From: Herpetosiphonaceae bacterium
Lineage (GTDB): Bacteria > Chloroflexota > Chloroflexia > Chloroflexales > Kallotenuaceae
DNA: 64,000 nt
Direction of reading: 5' to 3'
NCBI GenBank assembly: GCA_013821605.1
Contig: JACDGP010000012.1
Span: 1 to 64,000 of the forward strand
Numbering within the stretch: position 1 is the stretch's first letter; every line of letters begins with the position of its first letter. Under the pieces are notes generated by a model that was given only the letters and a program-made list of their open reading frames with translations, was not told the origin of the DNA and did not search any database. Both the position numbers and the translations under genes were made by a program. Shown here one piece after another: positions 45,156-54,369 of the stretch.

Positions 45156-46412
45156 ATGATGCAACGACAGAAACGCTTCGCGGCCCTGCCAATCGTGGCC
45201 TTATTTGCACTCGTGCTGGCTGCTTGTGGTCAAACCCCCGCGACAACTAGCCCCGCAGCGACGGCTGTTGCCGGAAGTACCGACACAGTCGCAACAATGG
45301 CTCCTGCCATGACTATGGCTGCGACCGACGCGGCGACAATGGCTCCTGCCATGACCATGGCAGCAACCGACGCGGCGACAATGGCGCCCGCGATGACCAT
45401 CGCAGCGACTGATGCTGCGACGATGGCCCCTGCCATGACCTCGACCACAGCCGCAGCGGCACCTGCTGCTGGCGGACCGAAAGACAAGGTCACCCTGCAA
45501 CTTAAATGGGTGGCGCAAGGCCAATTTGCCGGCTACTACGCTGCTAAGGAAAAAGGCTTCTATGATGCAGAAAACCTTGATGTGACGCTGCGGCCTGGTG
45601 GCCCCGACATCGTGCCGGAGCAAGTTGTCGCCGGTGGCCAGGCGCAGTTTGGGCTAGACTGGTTGCCCAGCTTGCTAAGTAATCGTGAGCAAGGCGTGCC
45701 GCTGGTCAACATCGCTCAGGTCTTCCAACGCAGTGGCATGCGTGAGATCAGTTTCAAGGATAAGAATATCAACGCACCCACCGATCTGAAGGGTAAAAAG
45801 GTCGGTGTGTGGGTCGGTGGCAACGAGTTCGAGCTTTATGCTGCGCTGGCCAAGAACAATATCGATAAAGACAAGGATGTCTCAATTGTCAGCCAGAAGT
45901 TCGATATGAACGCCTTCCTGGGTGGCGAGTTGGACGCTGCCTCGGCCATGACCTTTAACGAGTATTATCAGGTGCTGGCCGCTGGCCATAAGCCCGAAGA
46001 GTTTAACGTCATCGACTTCAACAAAGAAGGCACCGCGATGCTCGAAGATGGCATCTTCACCACGGAGTCGTTTTTGCAGGATGCCAAAAACAAAGACATC
46101 GCCGCTCGTTTCTTACGGGCTTCGTTCAAAGGCTGGGATTATTGCCGTGACAACGCCGCCGACTGCGTTAAGATCGTGCTCAAGAACGATGCTAGCGGTG
46201 TGATGAAGGCCGACGCGCAGCGATGGCAGATTGACGAGATCAACAAGTTGATCTATCCGCTGCCCAGCTGTGCTAAAGGTATTGGCTATATGTGCCCTGA
46301 TGCCTTCAAGCAAACCGCCGATATCGCTCAGAAGTTCGGCGTGATCAAGAAGGCCCCCGATGACAAAGCCTATACCCAGGAAATCTGGCAAATGGCTAGC
46401 GCAAAGCAGTAA
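45156..46412 (+). CDS. ABC substrate-binding lipoprotein, NMT1/THI5 family
   Basis: 418-residue surface receptor of the importer. Lipoprotein signal peptide with lipobox VLAAC (Cys24). Then a low-complexity stalk of four 14-residue repeats (ATMAPAMTMAATDA), after which the NMT1/THI5 domain starts: LQLKWVAQGQFAGYYAAKEKGFYD, LRPGGPDIVPEQVVAGGQAQ, LKGKKVGVWVGGNEFE. Related proteins bind pyrimidine precursors of thiamine, riboflavin or similar ring compounds. With dihydropyrimidinase downstream, a pyrimidine or hydantoin ligand is the simplest guess. The ribosome site AAAGGAG serves either of two adjacent ATG codons. Confidence 0.92.
   Translation: MMQRQKRFAALPIVALFALVLAACGQTPATTSPAATAVAGSTDTVATMAPAMTMAATDAATMAPAMTMAATDAATMAPAMTIAATDAATMAPAMTSTTAAAAPAAGGPKDKVTLQLKWVAQGQFAGYYAAKEKGFYDAENLDVTLRPGGPDIVPEQVVAGGQAQFGLDWLPSLLSNREQGVPLVNIAQVFQRSGMREISFKDKNINAPTDLKGKKVGVWVGGNEFELYAALAKNNIDKDKDVSIVSQKFDMNAFLGGELDAASAMTFNEYYQVLAAGHKPEEFNVIDFNKEGTAMLEDGIFTTESFLQDAKNKDIAARFLRASFKGWDYCRDNAADCVKIVLKNDASGVMKADAQRWQIDEINKLIYPLPSCAKGIGYMCPDAFKQTADIAQKFGVIKKAPDDKAYTQEIWQMASAKQ
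45291..45458 (+). repeat. Four 42-base tandem repeats in the binding-protein gene
   Basis: Units begin at 45291, 45333, 45375 and 45417, each starting near GCGACAATGGCTCCTGCCAT with a few changes. They code the Ala/Thr/Met stalk between the lipid anchor and the binding domain. The 14-codon period keeps the frame, so stalk length can vary by slippage. Confidence 0.9.
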
Positions 46413-46420
46413 CAGTGAAG

Positions 46421-46461
46421 ATGATAGGCCTGGGGGTGTTGGGTATCCCCAGGCCTATCAT
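46421..46461 (+). terminator. Long perfect hairpin after the binding-protein gene
   Basis: ATGATAGGCCTGGGG and CCCCAGGCCTATCAT are 15-base perfect arms around an 11-base loop, 8 bases past the stop codon. It is not followed by a T-run. It probably protects the upstream message or lowers read-through into the catabolic genes, which would give more binding protein than enzyme. Confidence 0.7.
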
Positions 46462-46481
46462 GAGTTTCGAAGGAGCGCTTG

Positions 46482-47483
46482 ATGCTCGACTTTGGTATTA
46501 CCTTGAAGCTCGATACCAGCCCAGAGCGTGCGGTTGCTCTGACGCGCCAAGCCGAGGCCGCCGGCTTCGGCTATGGCTGGGTCTTTGACTCACATGTGCT
46601 CTGGCTTGAACCCTATCCGATCTTGACCATGATGGCCCTCAACACCAAACACATGAGCTTAGGCACCTGTGTGACCAACCCGGCTACGCGTGACCCTAGC
46701 GTGACAGCGAGCGCGTTGGCCACGCTCAACCTGATCTCGGGCGGCCGCATGCAACTGGGCATCGGCCGTGGTGATAGTGCGCGCCGGGTGCTGGGCAAGA
46801 AACCGACGACCTTGGCCCGCCTGGAAGAGGCCATCCGCATCATTAAGGACCTTGGCAACGGACACGCCACCGATTACGACGGTGAGTCGATCCGCCTGCC
46901 GTGGGCAGAAGGCAATCTGCCCGTCTGGATCGCTGGCTATGGACCCAAAGCCTTGCACATGGCCGGGCGAATTGCCGATGGCGTCATCCTGCAGTTCGCC
47001 GATCCTCATTTGATTAAGTGGTGTATGGGCTTTGTCAATGAGGGCGCCCAGGCCGCCGGCCGTGACCCTCGTACGATCCAAATCATGGCTGCCGCACCCG
47101 TCTGGGTTTCGGACGATTTGGCCAAGGCGCGGGAGCAGGTGCGTTGGTTCCCGGCGCTTGTTTCCAACCACGTTATGGATTTGATCGCCCGTTATGAGCC
47201 CAGCGAGTTGCCGCAAGAGTTGATCGGCTATGTCCGTAACCGCACCGGCTACGACTACCTGCACCATGCCGATGTAGGCAGCAGCAACGGGGAGTTCGTT
47301 GATGACGAGGTTGTTGATCGATTCTGCATCGTCGGCCCTGTTACCGAGCACAAGCGGCGCTTGCAGGAGTTAGCGGAGCTTGGCGTTAACCAATTCAACA
47401 TCTACTTAATGAGCGGCGATGAGGAAGCGACACTGGAGGTCTACGGTCGCGAGATCCTCCCGTCGTTAAGCATGCAGCACTGA
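46482..47483 (+). CDS. LLM-class flavin-dependent oxidoreductase
   Basis: 333 residues from the ATG at 46482 with AAGGAG 6 bases upstream. A TIM-barrel luciferase-like protein: MLDFGITLKLDTSPERAVALTRQAE, GTCVTNPATRDPSVTASALATL, ISGGRMQLGIGRGDSARRVLG and LPVWIAGYGPKALHMAG are the usual flavin/F420 site segments. I recall related proteins (CPS_4043 type) being encoded with dihydropyrimidinase genes. It could oxidise or reduce the ring substrate before hydrolysis, or be a monooxygenase. The cofactor (FMN or F420) cannot be decided by reading. Confidence 0.85.
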   Translation: MLDFGITLKLDTSPERAVALTRQAEAAGFGYGWVFDSHVLWLEPYPILTMMALNTKHMSLGTCVTNPATRDPSVTASALATLNLISGGRMQLGIGRGDSARRVLGKKPTTLARLEEAIRIIKDLGNGHATDYDGESIRLPWAEGNLPVWIAGYGPKALHMAGRIADGVILQFADPHLIKWCMGFVNEGAQAAGRDPRTIQIMAAAPVWVSDDLAKAREQVRWFPALVSNHVMDLIARYEPSELPQELIGYVRNRTGYDYLHHADVGSSNGEFVDDEVVDRFCIVGPVTEHKRRLQELAELGVNQFNIYLMSGDEEATLEVYGREILPSLSMQH

Positions 47484-47503
47484 CCATTCAAAGGGAGCTT
47501 GCG

Positions 47504-48910
47504 ATGCGTACACTAATCCAAGGCGGAACCATCGTGACCGCCGCTGACATCTACGAAGCCGACGTATTGGTCGAAGACGAAAAAATTGCTACGATTGGCC
47601 ATGGCCTCTCGGGCGATACCACCATTGATGCCAAGGGCAAGTATGTGATCCCGGGCGGCATTGATGTCCATACGCACCTCGATATGCCCTTCGGTGGCAC
47701 CGTTTCTTCCGACGATTTCTTCACCGGCCATCGCGCTGCAGCCTTCGGCGGCACGACCATGCATATCGACTTTGCGATCCAGCCCAAAGGGGCGACCTTG
47801 CGCGAAACCTTTGACATGTGGACGGCCAAGGCCAAGGGCAAGGCCGCCGTTGATTACGGCTTTCATATCGCGATCACCGATCTGCCCGACCATATCATGG
47901 CCGAGATTCCGCAATGCGTTGAGTGGGGTGTTACCAGCCTGAAGCTATTTATGGCCTACAAAGGCTCGCTGATGGTCGACGACGCGACCCTCTTTCGCAC
48001 CATGGAAATGGCGGCTGCCAACGGCCTGTTGATTTTGGTCCATGCCGAGAATGGCGATGCCATCGATATTCTGGTCCACCAAGCTGAGGCTGCCGGTCAT
48101 CTTGAGCCCAAGTATCATGCCCTGACGCGCCCGGCTGCCCTCGAGGCCGAGGCGACCTACCGCGCCATCCGGCTGGCCGAAGTGGCCGGTGCGCCGCTGT
48201 ATGTGGTGCATCTAACGAACATTGGCGCCCTCGAAGCGGTACGTGGGGCGCGGGCGCGTGGCCAGTCCGTCTACGCCGAGACCTGTGTCCAGTATTTCTT
48301 CTTCACCAAAGACGACCTGGCACGACCGGGCTTTGAAGGGGCCAAGTGGGTCTGCTCCCCCCCCTTCCGCGAGCCAAGCGATCAGCAGGCATTGTGGCGT
48401 GGCGTCTTTGATGACTCGTTGCAGGTCATTTCGACCGATCATTGCCCCTTCTGGTTTGAAGGTGGCAAGGATGGACGTACGCCCGGCAAGGAGCTAGGCA
48501 AAGATGATTTTGCCAAGATCCCCAACGGTTGCCCCGGCATCGAAGATCGCATGATGGTGTTGTATACCCAAGGGGTGCGCGGCGGCAAGTTCTCGCTCAA
48601 CCGCTGGATCGAACTCTGTTGCACCAATCCGGCCAAGCTCTTCGGCATGTACCCTCAGAAAGGCACCCTGGCCCCCGGCAGCGATGCGGATATCGTCATC
48701 TGGGATCCCAATGCCACGCATACCATCAGTGCGGCGACTCAGCACCAGCGCACCGACTACAACCTCTATGAGGGCATGCAGGTCACGGGCAAGCCGAGTG
48801 TCGTGCTGTCACGCGGACGCATTCTGGTACAGGACGGTGAATGGAAAGGCGAGCAGGGTGCAGGCAAGTTCGTGCCTCGTAAACAATGGGACAAGCGCAA
48901 CGGCGCGTAG
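47504..48910 (+). CDS. hydA: Dihydropyrimidinase (D-hydantoinase)
   Basis: Zinc-dependent cyclic amidohydrolase that opens dihydrouracil, dihydrothymine or hydantoins. 468 residues. Metal ligands and catalytic residues: GGIDVHTHLDMPFGG, the carbamylated lysine in LKLFMAYKGSLMVDD, HAENGD, LYVVHLTN and STDHCPFWF; GTLAPGSDADIVIWDP is the usual ending. GGGAGC ribosome site 6 bases ahead of the ATG. The product of dihydrouracil would be N-carbamoyl-beta-alanine. Confidence 0.95.
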   Translation: MRTLIQGGTIVTAADIYEADVLVEDEKIATIGHGLSGDTTIDAKGKYVIPGGIDVHTHLDMPFGGTVSSDDFFTGHRAAAFGGTTMHIDFAIQPKGATLRETFDMWTAKAKGKAAVDYGFHIAITDLPDHIMAEIPQCVEWGVTSLKLFMAYKGSLMVDDATLFRTMEMAAANGLLILVHAENGDAIDILVHQAEAAGHLEPKYHALTRPAALEAEATYRAIRLAEVAGAPLYVVHLTNIGALEAVRGARARGQSVYAETCVQYFFFTKDDLARPGFEGAKWVCSPPFREPSDQQALWRGVFDDSLQVISTDHCPFWFEGGKDGRTPGKELGKDDFAKIPNGCPGIEDRMMVLYTQGVRGGKFSLNRWIELCCTNPAKLFGMYPQKGTLAPGSDADIVIWDPNATHTISAATQHQRTDYNLYEGMQVTGKPSVVLSRGRILVQDGEWKGEQGAGKFVPRKQWDKRNGA

Positions 48911-48926
48911 TACAGGGAGCCTTGGA

Positions 48927-50273
48927 ATGACCATCTCGGACCTTTCCCGACAAGATATTCTTGACCTTTCACGTGAAACCACGCTCTATGAGTGGACTGC
49001 CCAGAGCGCCATGAAGCCGCTCGTGATCGATCACGCCTCCGGCATCTACTTTTGGGATGTTGATGGCAAACGCTACATGGATTTCAACTCGCAGTTGATG
49101 TGCGTCAATATTGGCCATGGCGATAAACGCGTTATCGACGCCGTGAAAGCCCAGATGGACCAGTTGTGCTATGTTGCGCCCACGGTCGCTACCACGGCCG
49201 TGCGTGCCGAGCTTGGTCGCTTGCTCAAGGAGATCACGCCCGGCAATCTCAGCAAAGCCTTCTTTACGAACGGTGGTGCTGAGGCCAATGAGAATGCGAT
49301 CAAGATCGCCCGCATGTTCACGGGGCGCAACAAAATCATCGCGCGCTACCGTTCGTATCATGGCGCGACGGCTGGTGCGATGACCCTCACCGGTGATCCT
49401 CGCCGTTGGGCTGCTGAGCCGGGTATCCCCGGTGTCGTGCGGGCCATGGACCCCTACCACTACCGCTGCCGCTGGTGTGGCGATAAGCCCGCCTGTACCA
49501 TGGACTGTCTCAATAATATCGAAGATGTCATCATGTTCGAGGGGCCGCAGACCATTGCGGCAGTGATTGTGGAGTCGGTTGTTGGTACCAACGGCATCAT
49601 TATTCCGCCCGACGGCTATATGCAGGGGCTGCGCGACCTATGTACCAAGCATGGCATTTTGCTGATCTGCGACGAAGTCATGAGTGGCTTCGGCCGCACC
49701 GGCGAGTGGTTCGCAGTCAATCACTGGGGCATCACCCCCGATATCATGACCATGGCAAAAGGCCTCACCTCGGCCTATGTGCCGCTCGGTGCGACCATGG
49801 TCACCGACACGATCGCCGACTATTTTGAAGACCATCCTTTGTATGCCGGCTTGACCTACAACGCCCATGCCGTCGGCTGCGCGGCGGCGGTGGCCTGCAT
49901 CAACGTCTACAAAGAAGACCATCTGATCGAGAATGCTCGTACGCTTGGCGTGGTGCTCAAAAGCGAACTTGAGCAGCTCAAGGAGCGCCATCCATCGGTC
50001 GGCGATGTGCGTGCGATCGGTTTGTTTAGCCTGGTTGAACTGGTCAAGAACCGTGAAACGCGTGAACCCATGACGCCCTATAATCCCAAAGCGAACGAAA
50101 TGGGACCGATGCCGCAGTTCAACGCCTTTTTGCGCGAACATGGCCTCTTCACCTTTGTGCGCTGGAACAATTTCTTTGTCAATCCGCCGCTCTGTATTAA
50201 CGAGCAACAACTGCGCGAAGGGCTTGCGATTATCGATCAGGCCCTAGAAATTACCGACCGCGCGGTGGCTTAA
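48927..50273 (+). CDS. Class III aminotransferase (omega-amino acid type)
   Basis: 448 residues from the ATG at 48927, 16 bases after hydA. PLP-enzyme signatures: FFTNGGAEANENAIKIAR, YRSYHGATAGAMTLTGDPR, ICDEVMSGFGRTGEWFA and ITMAKGLTSAYVPLG-like text with the Schiff-base lysine. A cysteine-rich loop (HYRCRWCGDKPACTMDCLN) is typical of one subgroup that includes taurine and beta-alanine transaminases. In this operon it should convert beta-alanine or 3-aminoisobutyrate to the semialdehyde used by the next enzyme. Confidence 0.9.
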   Translation: MTISDLSRQDILDLSRETTLYEWTAQSAMKPLVIDHASGIYFWDVDGKRYMDFNSQLMCVNIGHGDKRVIDAVKAQMDQLCYVAPTVATTAVRAELGRLLKEITPGNLSKAFFTNGGAEANENAIKIARMFTGRNKIIARYRSYHGATAGAMTLTGDPRRWAAEPGIPGVVRAMDPYHYRCRWCGDKPACTMDCLNNIEDVIMFEGPQTIAAVIVESVVGTNGIIIPPDGYMQGLRDLCTKHGILLICDEVMSGFGRTGEWFAVNHWGITPDIMTMAKGLTSAYVPLGATMVTDTIADYFEDHPLYAGLTYNAHAVGCAAAVACINVYKEDHLIENARTLGVVLKSELEQLKERHPSVGDVRAIGLFSLVELVKNRETREPMTPYNPKANEMGPMPQFNAFLREHGLFTFVRWNNFFVNPPLCINEQQLREGLAIIDQALEITDRAVA

Positions 50274-50333
50274 ACTGCAAGCACTCTGTGGCATAATGGG
50301 GCCACAAGCGATAAGCTCAACGGGGAGAATCAT

Positions 50334-51812
50334 ATGATACAGGATGGACAGTTACTTAACTTTGTTAATGGCACCTGGCAGCGTTCGGCTGCCGGCGAGT
50401 TTCTTGATGTTCACAATCCGGCGACCACCGAAACGATTGTCCGGGTCCCGCTTTCTGAGCGCGCCGAGGTTGATGCTGTCGCCCAGGCCGCTAGCGTCGC
50501 CTGGGAGAGTTGGCGCCGTACCCCGCCGACTGAGCGGATCAGCTACCTCTTTAAGTTCCGCAGCCTGCTCGAAGCACACTTCGATGAGATCGCCCGCCTG
50601 ATTACCCAGGAGTGCGGCAAGACCCTCACTGAAGCACGCGCCGAGATGCGCCGGGCTGTCGAGAATGTCGAGGTCGCCTGCGGTATCCCGATGATGATGC
50701 AAGGTACCAACGTCGAAGATATTGCCTCGGGCATCGATGAACTCATGATCCGCCAACCGGTTGGCGTCGTCGCCGCCATTACGCCTTTCAACTTTCCCGG
50801 CATGGTACCGCTCTGGTTCTTGCCCTATGCGCTTGCTTGCGGTAACTGCTTCATTATTAAGCCCTCTGAGAAGACGCCCATCACCATGGGTCGCATTGTC
50901 GAGCTGCTGGTCGAGACCGGCCTGCCCTCTGGCGTCGTCAGCCTGGTTAATGGTGGCAAAGAAGCGGTTGACGCGCTGCTCGATCATCCCCTCATCCGCG
51001 CGATCTCATTCGTCGGCTCAACTCCCGTCGCCCGCTACGTGTATAGCCGCGCCGCTGCCAACGGTAAGCGCGCCCAATGCCAAGGTGGTGCGAAAAATCC
51101 GGTGATTGTGCTGCCCGATGCTGATATGGATATGACAACCCGCATCGTGACCGATGCGGCCTTTGGTTGTGCCGGCCAGCGTTGCTTAGCCGCCTCGGTC
51201 GCAATCACCGTGGGGGAGGCGCGCAATGTTTTTGCCGAGCAGATCGCTGATGCTGCTGCGTCGCGCAAGGTTGGCTACGGCCTAGACGACGGTATCGAAA
51301 TGGGTGCTGTCATCACCCCGCAGAGCCGCAGCAACATCGAAATGCTGATCGGCAAGGGCGCCAGCGAAGGTGCCGAGGTCATGGTTGATGGCCGCAATCC
51401 GGCGATTGCCGGCTACGAGCACGGCAACTTCGTCCGCCCCACGATCCTGCAGAATGTCGATCCCCGTAGCGAGATCGCCCGCACCGAGATTTTCGGGCCG
51501 GTCCTGAGCCTGATCAACGTCCAGACCATCGAAGAAGCCATTGCGGTGGTAAATGCTGGGGCCTACGGCAATATGGCCTGCTTGTTCACAAGTAGCGGGG
51601 CCGCTGCACGCCAGTTCCGCTACGAGGCTCGTGCCGGCAACATTGGTATCAACGTTGGTGTGGCAGCACCGATGGCCTTCTTCCCGTTCTCAGGTTGGAA
51701 AGACAGCTTCTTCGGCGATCTGCATGCCCAAGGCAGTGATGCCGTTGAGTTTTATACCGAAAAGAAAATCGTCGTTGAGCGCTGGCCCAAAGAATGGTCG
51801 CGCCACTTCTAG
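50334..51812 (+). CDS. mmsA: CoA-acylating methylmalonate-semialdehyde dehydrogenase
   Basis: Oxidises malonate or methylmalonate semialdehyde to acetyl- or propionyl-CoA with loss of CO2. 492 residues. [56 protein letters not shown] and the active cysteine in [15 protein letters not shown] separate this family from other aldehyde dehydrogenases. GGGGAG 6 bases before the ATG. Last gene of the operon, with a hairpin terminator behind it. Confidence 0.95.
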   Translation: MIQDGQLLNFVNGTWQRSAAGEFLDVHNPATTETIVRVPLSERAEVDAVAQAASVAWESWRRTPPTERISYLFKFRSLLEAHFDEIARLITQECGKTLTEARAEMRRAVENVEVACGIPMMMQGTNVEDIASGIDELMIRQPVGVVAAITPFNFPGMVPLWFLPYALACGNCFIIKPSEKTPITMGRIVELLVETGLPSGVVSLVNGGKEAVDALLDHPLIRAISFVGSTPVARYVYSRAAANGKRAQCQGGAKNPVIVLPDADMDMTTRIVTDAAFGCAGQRCLAASVAITVGEARNVFAEQIADAAASRKVGYGLDDGIEMGAVITPQSRSNIEMLIGKGASEGAEVMVDGRNPAIAGYEHGNFVRPTILQNVDPRSEIARTEIFGPVLSLINVQTIEEAIAVVNAGAYGNMACLFTSSGAAARQFRYEARAGNIGINVGVAAPMAFFPFSGWKDSFFGDLHAQGSDAVEFYTEKKIVVERWPKEWSRHF

Positions 51813-51848
51813 CCACAGGTCTGCCGTTCCTTACGGCGCTAGCTTCCC

Positions 51849-51873
51849 AAGGAGCAGGTATTCCCTGCTCCTT
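51849..51873 (+). terminator. Terminator of the pyrimidine/hydantoin operon
   Basis: AAGGAGCAGG and CCTGCTCCTT form perfect 10-base arms with a 5-base loop, 37 bases after the mmsA stop. The sequence after it (ATCATTACC) is only mildly T-rich. Confidence 0.65.
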
Positions 51874-52148
51874 ATCATTACCCTCTCAATTTTCCTCAGC
51901 AACAGCCTTCTGACCAGTTTTTGTGGTGCTTCATATAAACTGGTGCATCCAGCTATGTGTATTCGAACGAATATAGACCAGACAGCGAAATGAAATACTC
52001 ATTAAGCTGTGTGCTACCGGACCGGATGCACAATCAATTCCACGTAATCGAATCGATACGGACCGCATTGCGCAGTGCAGCACGTAATGAAGCGAAAACG
52101 TCGGCAAACTACAACTTGACTATTCAATACCTGCTGAGGAGTTCTATT
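51874..52148. other. Leader region of the surface protein gene
   Basis: About 275 bases with no supported gene. An in-frame extension of the next gene to 51957 exists, but the signal peptide and ribosome site place the start at 52149. TATTCG-AA-CGAATA at 51960-51973 is a short inverted repeat that could be an operator. No clear -35/-10 pair was found. Confidence 0.4.
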
Positions 52149-53465
52149 ATGCGGACCAAACTGTCGTTTTTGTTGGCCATCATGGTCATCGTGTTAGGAT
52201 TTGGCGCGGCGCGCCCCAGTTACGCTGCACCACAAAGTGCAACGGCCGGCGACCTCCGCGGCTTGCTCGATACGCAATTAGGTGAGCACGTACTGCTTGC
52301 TGCGTCAGCAACCGATGCAGCCTTGAACGGCCGCACCGATGAATTCAAGGCTGCTGCCGCATCGCTTGATGCCAATTCGGTCGCCTTGTCGAAGTCCATC
52401 GGTTCGGTCTACGGCACGGATGCTGAAAACGCCTTCCTACCCCTATGGCGCAAACACATTGGTTTCTTCGTTGACTATACCCAAGCTGTAGCGGCGAAGG
52501 ACGCGGCCAAGAAAGATATGGCCACCAAGAACCTGATCCAGTACGGCCAGGACTTTGGTGCCTTCATCAACTCGGCCAACCCCAACCTGCCCAAGCAGGC
52601 CGTCGCCGACCTCCTGGCTCCGCACGTCATGACACTGAACGCCGTTATTGATGCCCAGGCCGTCAAGGACTATCCCACCGTCTATACCGACCTCCGGAAA
52701 GCCTATACTCATATGGATATGGTAGCCAGCGCCCTGGCTGGTGGCATTGCTAAGCAGTTTCCCGACAAATTCACCGGTGCCGCCGACTCCTCGGCCAGTG
52801 GTTTGCGCTCGGCGCTGACCAATCTGCTCAATGAGCATGTCTATCTGGCGGCTGATGCCACGAATGCAGCCTTAGGTGGCCGCGACACCGAGTTCAAAGC
52901 AGCGGCTGCTGCACTCGATGGCAACTCGGTTGACCTCTCCAAGGCTATCGGCTCGGTCTACGGCACGGATGCTGAAAACGCCTTCTTGCCCCTTTGGCGC
53001 AAGCACATTGGTTTCTTCGTTGACTATACTCAAGGCGTCGCTACGAAAGACCAGGCCAAGAAAGATATGGCTACCAAGAACCTGATCCAGTACGGCCAGG
53101 ACTTCGGTGCCTTCATCAACTCGGCCAACCCCAACTTGCCCAAGCAGGCCGTCGCCGACCTCCTTGCCGCCCACGTTACAACCCTCAACGCCGTCATTGA
53201 TGCCCAAGGCAGCAAAGACTACACCGGCGCTTACACCAACCTGCGAGCCGCCTATGCTCACATGCCGATGGTCGCCAACGCTCTGACCGACGGCATCGTC
53301 AAGCAATTCTCGACCAAGTTCACCGATGCTGGCACGATCATGATGGCCATGCCGAACACTGGTGCCGAGAGCAACAGCGGGCCGTACATTCTAGCCTTCG
53401 CGACGGGGCTGCTGCTTCTGGTGACTGGTATGGGTCTCCGCCGCCGTTTCGCCTCGCTCAAGTAA
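52149..53465 (+). CDS. Duplicated helical surface protein with MPNTG-type anchor
   Basis: 438 residues from an ATG with GAGGAG upstream. A signal peptide (LSFLLAIMVIVLGFGAARPSYA) is followed by two copies of a domain of about 180 residues. Each starts LL(D/N)-x-x-LxEHVxLAA and contains GSVYGTDAENAFLPLWRKHI and NLIQYGQDFGAFINSANP, identical in both. The C-terminus has MPNTG, a hydrophobic helix and RRRF, the layout of sortase substrates. I do not recognise the domain; conserved His, Trp, Tyr and Asp residues and all-helical character would fit a metal- or cofactor-binding four-helix bundle, but this is a guess. A cupredoxin lipoprotein follows. Confidence 0.75.
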   Translation: MRTKLSFLLAIMVIVLGFGAARPSYAAPQSATAGDLRGLLDTQLGEHVLLAASATDAALNGRTDEFKAAAASLDANSVALSKSIGSVYGTDAENAFLPLWRKHIGFFVDYTQAVAAKDAAKKDMATKNLIQYGQDFGAFINSANPNLPKQAVADLLAPHVMTLNAVIDAQAVKDYPTVYTDLRKAYTHMDMVASALAGGIAKQFPDKFTGAADSSASGLRSALTNLLNEHVYLAADATNAALGGRDTEFKAAAAALDGNSVDLSKAIGSVYGTDAENAFLPLWRKHIGFFVDYTQGVATKDQAKKDMATKNLIQYGQDFGAFINSANPNLPKQAVADLLAAHVTTLNAVIDAQGSKDYTGAYTNLRAAYAHMPMVANALTDGIVKQFSTKFTDAGTIMMAMPNTGAESNSGPYILAFATGLLLLVTGMGLRRRFASLK

Positions 53466-53509
53466 ACAGCGACACACATCACTCTACTCAAATCGAACGG
53501 AAATACTGC

Positions 53510-53538
53510 ATGGGGCTGGAGTCAAACTCCGGCCCCAT
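53510..53538 (+). terminator. Hairpin between the surface protein and the cupredoxin gene
   Basis: ATGGGGCTGGAGT and ACTCCGGCCCCAT pair over 13 bases with one mismatch and a 3-base loop. It lies 45 bases after the stop and 27 before the next start, with no T-run, so it may be a partial terminator or a stability element. Confidence 0.5.
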
Positions 53539-53564
53539 CTAATACCCCGGAAAAGGTGCTCATT

Positions 53565-54218
53565 ATGCCTATACGAAGCAACATTTCGCCCCGGCTACTC
53601 ATGTATCCAGTCATCGGTCTACTCCTAGCCGCATGCGGAGCGACGCCAGCCACGACCAATCAGGTCACGGCAACCAGCATCGCGCAGGCAGCTGTAACCC
53701 CGTCTGCCACTGCTATGCCTTCAGCTACCCCGAGCGTCGCGCCAACATCGACCGACGCTCCGACCGTCACTGCAGCTCCAACAGATACAATGACCCCGGC
53801 AGCAACCACTGCACCAACAGGCACGAGTGCCCCTACCACTACCATGACCACGCCACCAATGCCAACCGCTGTTCCGGTCCAACCTACCCCAACAGGCGTT
53901 CCGGCTGCAGCTGCACCGGCGCCAACCACTCGCCCGGCTCCTGCTAGTGCAGCAGCGAAGGTTCTGGCTGAGATCAAGCTCTTCCAGTTCAAGCCGAACG
54001 TGCTTGAGATCAAAGCCGGTACAACTGTGGTGTGGACCAATGGTGACGCTATCGAGCATAGCGTCACAAGCGGCACCCCGCCCACAGCGAACGGAGCCTT
54101 TGACTCAGGCTTTTTCACTCAGGGTCAAAGTTTTACCTTTACCTTTACCAAACCCGGCACCTACTCCTACTTCTGTATGCGCCATAATTCGATGACAGGC
54201 ACTATTGTAGTAAAATAG
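53565..54218 (+). CDS. Cupredoxin (plastocyanin-like) lipoprotein
   Basis: 217 residues from the ATG at 53565. Lipobox LLAAC (Cys24), then about 90 residues of Thr/Pro/Ala stalk, then a blue-copper domain. The ligands are visible as the His in AIEHSVTSG, the Cys in YSYFCMRH, the following His and the Met in NSMTG. LEIKAGTTVVWTNGD is the typical strand before the first ligand. It should be a membrane-tethered extracellular electron carrier. Its neighbour, a duplicated helical surface protein, may be a functional partner. Confidence 0.9.
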   Translation: MPIRSNISPRLLMYPVIGLLLAACGATPATTNQVTATSIAQAAVTPSATAMPSATPSVAPTSTDAPTVTAAPTDTMTPAATTAPTGTSAPTTTMTTPPMPTAVPVQPTPTGVPAAAAPAPTTRPAPASAAAKVLAEIKLFQFKPNVLEIKAGTTVVWTNGDAIEHSVTSGTPPTANGAFDSGFFTQGQSFTFTFTKPGTYSYFCMRHNSMTGTIVVK

Positions 54219-54369
54219 GAACATCACCTGGAGTACTGCCTCCCGATCTCCGTGCCCTCTATACCATGCTTGTTTGCGTAGCCGATAGGCCGTTGCGAGG
54301 GCACGTTCTCCATCATGGTCGCTACTGCGGTTCTCGATATCAAGGATGGCCAAGGAGGAAGCACAACCG

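Noticed and set aside
51957-52148. N-terminal extension of the surface protein by 64 codons
   Set aside because: The ATG at 52149 has GAGGAG ahead of it and begins a normal signal peptide; the extension would bury it.
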